Origin: Saccoglossus kowalevskii | Taxonomy: Eukaryota; Hemichordata; Enteropneusta; Harrimaniidae | Direction of reading: 5' to 3' | Assembly (NCBI RefSeq): GCF_000003605.2 | Contig: NW_003135335.1 | Location: 392,445-417,138 of the forward strand | Length of the DNA stretch: 24,694 nucleotides | In this document: piece after piece, positions 20,979 through 24,694 of the stretch | How the letters are laid out: the number at the start of each line of letters is the position of its first letter | How positions within the stretch are numbered: the first letter of the stretch is position 1 | Made by a program: the position numbers and the translations under genes | Notes under the pieces: generated by a model | The model's database searches: none | What the model saw: the letters and a program-made list of their open reading frames with translations, nothing else | Told to the model about the DNA's origin: nothing

Positions 20979-22295
20979 GTGTGTAGTTTCTGATTGGCCA
21001 TTCGCCTACCGAATATTTGATTGGTGAATTTTGCACGCATTATGTAAAACATTTGTTGCCGGTATTTTCTTCTTCACGGGTTTTCTATAAGCAGATAAGC
21101 AGTGTGCACATTCTACCCATTTTGATGATTTTCTTATGAATATTCAAATTATTTATAAATACGCGCTTTGACCTCGCCCCAAATACGATGGTAAATGGAA
21201 GCCTATTAAATGCGATATCAAATTGAAAATAAAAAGAATTGGCAATTATTAATTTATTGCTTACAAAAATAAAACAATATCCGCCGTGCCAGTTCCAACG
21301 CTTATCAAGGTCGAATTTAGCCTTGATATTTTTGACGTAAAGGACATAGTTTTTTTTTTTTTTTATAACGACACGTGTATTCGTGGCGGGGTACGCACGT
21401 CACATTTGCGTGGTTAAATCAGGATTGGTCTCGTATGCATGGGTGCGCTGAACACTCCTTTGAATTAACGATGCTGCAATATTAGTAGTTTAATTACAGT
21501 GTGAATCATTCAAAAGTTACAACTATACATCTTTCATTTCACGCTGCATGATCAATGGTTCCCGAAGTCAGCAAAATTCTCAAGTGATCAAGTCCACCCA
21601 ACCATAAGAAAATCAGTGGGCGCAACTGGCGAACGTGCATAATGCAGTTTTTTTTTTTTTTTTTTTGTAAACCCATGATATTGTTTCGAAAGCAACACGT
21701 CATATTCAACACGTCATATGACCTGGCATGTAATTGTTCTATGTGTCACGGTGGGTATTCTTTTGGCGAATACTTATCGCCCCTGTACTGATTTAGATCG
21801 GCGAACTTGAGAGACAACTTGATGGAGTCTCTATCAGTATAACTAACGCCTGCTTGTTAAGATTAGCCTCGTTTGATTTATTCAGACCAGTATTTTATCT
21901 GCGTAGTACTAGTATTTCTCATGCTATCTACACCACGCTGTGTGACGCAAGCCAGGTAGGTTGGCTCGCTGCCAACTTGAATTTAACATCAGTCAAGCCA
22001 AAAATAGTTGTTGTCCGATAATAAAACTTGGAAATAGATTACTTCTGGCACAACGAATCGAATTTCCGTCATCCTAATGAATATTTATAAATTTGAATGG
22101 CAGTCGAATCCAGCCAGCCAATCAACGAGCGCAGTGTGCATAGTCGTCAGTTGAAAACATCCAATAGAAACCTCTCGTTTCAGTTTGAATTTTGGAATTT
22201 ATAAAGATTTATGGGTCTGTTGTGTCAGGAGTTGTGACTAAATTTAACTCTGTGTTGTTTATTGTGACATATTGTCAAATCATATAAATGTTAAA

Positions 22296-22417
22296 GCGCG
22301 GTGGTCGTCGCGCAGCACGTGTTCGAATTTCATGTAAATAAACAATGTATTTTACACGCGTTGTATACGTCGCTATGAGTCCCACATCGAACAGGACGCC
22401 GCGCGACGACTGCCGCC
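22296..22417. repeat. Imperfect inverted repeat with CG-rich arms
   Basis: Left arm GCGGTGGTCGTCGCGCAGC then CACGTGTTCGAATT (22296-22330). The right arm in reverse complement reads GCGGCAGTCGTCGCGCGGC then GTCCTGTTCGATG (22384-22417). About 50 bases separate the arms. Arms are CpG-rich in AT-rich surroundings. It may be a small transposon relic or a regulatory palindrome. Confidence 0.6.
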
Positions 22418-23223
22418 ATTTAAAGTGCTTTTTGGCACCAATACGATACCATTTCGACGCGAACCTTACCACCACCCTGAACACATGGCGATAAGACGCC
22501 ATCTATGTTATGTCTGGCGTAACAGTGTTTAAGTTGAAACGAACAATTATATCTTGAAACATTATTGATATGGTGAGTGACCGTTGATCTCTGGTACAAC
22601 GGGTGATGGCGACCTTGAAACATGCTTGAAATTATCTGATCATGCGATTTTTAACATCTAAACCAGAATACTGGTGGTCTTACGCCATATATGGACTTTG
22701 TGCGACCAAAATCAGTCAATGCAAACATTTTATAATTAGATATAGTTATCCCAAAATAGTCCCTGAATCTACCAACCAACCAACTACTTCACGTACCGAA
22801 GGTAGATCTAGTTTACTGCTCACTGTACGTATTATTACGCCATTTTACATTCAATGGTTGAACAGTTATATTTAATAAAATGGTTTCGAATGCAAGAATG
22901 TGGTTCTTAGCACACACAAAATTCAAAATGAGAATATTAAGTACAATTATTACTAAATTTACTATTATAATAGGTGAAATATTGAAAATATTCATCTTTA
23001 AATTCTTGGCAGAAAAACACGTGACATTGTTTCATCGAGTTGGAATCGGTTGCGTATGATGTCATTCACTTCCGGTGTGGTTCGGATCACGTGTGATCTC
23101 AAACAGAACAACATGTGGCTATAGGATTTAGGAAATACATTAAGGGATTAACGTCATATCATGTGACCCACTCTGAAAACACTTAAAAGCATAAATCCTT
23201 CAGACCGTAATCTTAAATACACA

Positions 23224-23381
23224 AACCATAACCTACTTAAACCAAACATGTCCCGTTACATACGTCTTGTAACGACCATGACTTCACATACACCAACCAT
23301 AACCTATTTAAACCAAAGCATGGCATGTTATATGCGTCTTTGAAACGACCATAACCTCACATGCAACAACCATATCCTACG
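23224..23381 (+). repeat. Tandem repeat, two full ~72-base units plus a partial
   Basis: Units start with AACCATAACCTA at 23224 and 23295, then AACCATATCCTA at 23368 (spacing 71 and 73). Each contains TTAAACCAAA, an ACGTCTT-like block and ACGACCATRACNTCACAT. Diverged, with more CCTA-type words around it. Confidence 0.8.
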
Positions 23382-24017
23382 TACTATAAATCATAGGTCC
23401 TACAATAGAGGATCTTCACCAAAACCTATCCCAACCGGCATAATCCAGCTATGACTTATATAAACCTACCAAAACCTACATATTCAAAACATATCTTTCA
23501 TAAAGGTATTACTATGACAACGAATTCGTGTATTTTGAACAGATTTACAACTGTATGAAGAGTTAACCTATACGTACAGCTAATTCGTTGCGCATGCGCT
23601 GTTTCTATTACATCGAACAACTGTTTTTGTTTTACTACGACAGCAAATTTTAGTGTATTGTTTCATCGTTTTGTAACAAAATCATTCAAAACACGTTAAA
23701 ATATTGAAAGTTTTTCCCATTGTCCCGAGTCTTCAACATAACTCACGGAAACAATGGATTCATACACTAGCTAGCCGTGAAGTTACAAGGAAACTACTCG
23801 GGGCTAGCAATCAACAACAACAACAATCGGTCCGAAGATTAAACCAGCCGCATCCAGCAGAAATTACGAAGGCACACGAGAACGGCACTGTTACACACTG
23901 TGGCATTTTGGCGACACATTATATCCATCTCAGAACGTTGTGGAATTCCGTTCTATTCCTAGATAGCGTACTAGGTACGCCTGTGGTTACGTTCCATCTA
24001 ACCGAACACACAAATCA

Positions 24018-24150
24018 GTCACGGGAATACTACACGTGACTGCCCCGGTGCTTACAGGGTCACGGGAATCTTACAAGTGTCTGTCTTCGCGGTATTTGCA
24101 ACGTCACGGGAATTTAAAAGTGTCTGTCGCAGTGTTTGCAACGTCACGGG
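24018..24150 (+). repeat. Tandem repeat of ~41-44 bases starting GTCACGGGAA
   Basis: GTCACGGGAA begins at 24018, 24059, 24103 and 24143, spacing 41, 44 and 40. Units also share ACAAGTGTCTGTC and GTATTTGCAAC-like ends. Short open frames across the array are not supported as genes. Confidence 0.85.
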
Positions 24151-24694
24151 AAAGAACATTTTCCCACTCGTTGAGATTTTTGTCTCACACTCCCCAACTC
24201 GTCTATAAAAATATCGTCCCAGGCTCTTGAGGTGAGAGATTCTATTATTTGTAAAACATGGTTTCTCTATACGTGCATGTATTATCCCACTTTCACTTCA
24301 CTTAATCGGCCACGATTACTCATCGCGTCAGCCACTGTCTACAAAATCCCCGTCAGTCTCCGTCTACAAAATCGACATCTTCCACGGCATAACAGTGTTC
24401 CGGTGTCGGATTGCGGTTCAGAATCAAGGTTCATAAAAGATTTCCTTCCTGAAGAAATTATGAAATTAACTAAGTACGAAGTATTCACATAATAGAATTT
24501 GCTTCCTGTGCATTGAAATATGGATTTAATACAATTAGAGTATTACTGTTCAATTCCTTGACAACCGCAACATCTGTTTTTTCCTCCTTCAACGACTTAT
24601 TGGCACCGACACAAAACAAAAGAAATCATGGCTGATGACGGTTCACTGTGCATTGTACCGTGTGACCCTATATAAGAATGGTTATTGTATTTAC

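Larger units (their letters stand above)
20979..24694 (+). other. Presumed intron 2, running off the window
   Basis: The donor GTGTGT at 20979 has no visible matching acceptor with a glycine-rich continuation before the window end. The stretch holds poly-T runs (about 21350-21364 and 21648-21666), a doubled CAACACGTCATAT (21693-21720), the inverted repeat at 22296-22417 and tandem repeats at 23224-23381 and 24018-24150. A short internal exon could have escaped inspection by eye. Confidence 0.5.

Noticed and set aside
23704-24492. Three consecutive plus-strand frames near the right edge, one with a Gln5 run
   Set aside because: They lack domains and cross a tandem repeat; the Gln run is a CAA microsatellite. 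The last frame's end (near 24430-24490) looks mildly protein-like but has no support.

Overview
The window reads as invertebrate animal (metazoan) nuclear DNA. It is AT-rich, mostly non-coding, full of microsatellites, minisatellites and decayed non-LTR retrotransposons, and carries at least one gene with consensus GT-AG introns. The repeated GCGCCCTCT-type words and the type of glycine-rich domain encoded near 20.9 kb make me favour a marine invertebrate, perhaps a deuterostome such as a hemichordate or cephalochordate. That taxonomic guess is inference only. Nothing suggests bacterial operons, CRISPR or phage.

Layout. 1-2.2 kb: a striking inverted repeat whose two ~300 bp arms are about 98% identical by eye, separated by ~1.6 kb without a recognisable transposase. 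2.2-5.5 kb: AT-rich spacer with a 19-bp triple repeat that folds into a hairpin (4927-5007). 5.5-6.75 kb: a broken non-LTR retrotransposon (endonuclease-to-RT linker, early RT, C-terminal zinc-knuckle region) with two internal deletions and several frameshifts. 6.75-13.1 kb: mostly spacer with a ~100-bp (AT)n tract and flanking inverted duplication (8.07-8.59 kb), a CpG-rich patch with a TCTCGCGAGA palindrome (8.68 kb), small tandem repeats (9.9, 10.9 kb) and a dispersed repeat family (11.8-12.47 kb). 13.19-13.76 kb: remnant of a second, L1/Tx1-like LINE, directly followed by a degenerate minisatellite. 14.44-14.79 kb: possible decayed ankyrin-repeat coding sequence. 15-18.2 kb: spacer with a small palindromic element.

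18.2-24.7 kb: the 5' part of a protein-coding gene on the + strand. A CpG-containing upstream region with two perfect CRE palindromes precedes exon 1 (signal peptide, 19042-19198), a 1.6 kb intron, and exon 2 (20823-20978), which encodes the start of a glycine-rich domain of the ALK/LTK receptor type. The second intron appears to run out of the window. This is the only gene I consider intact here. Intron 2 and the downstream sequence contain more short tandem and inverted repeats.

I could not run any search. Retroelement and domain assignments rest on recognised motifs in the translations. The strongest candidates for something new are the near-identical inverted repeat at the left edge and the gene beginning at 19042.
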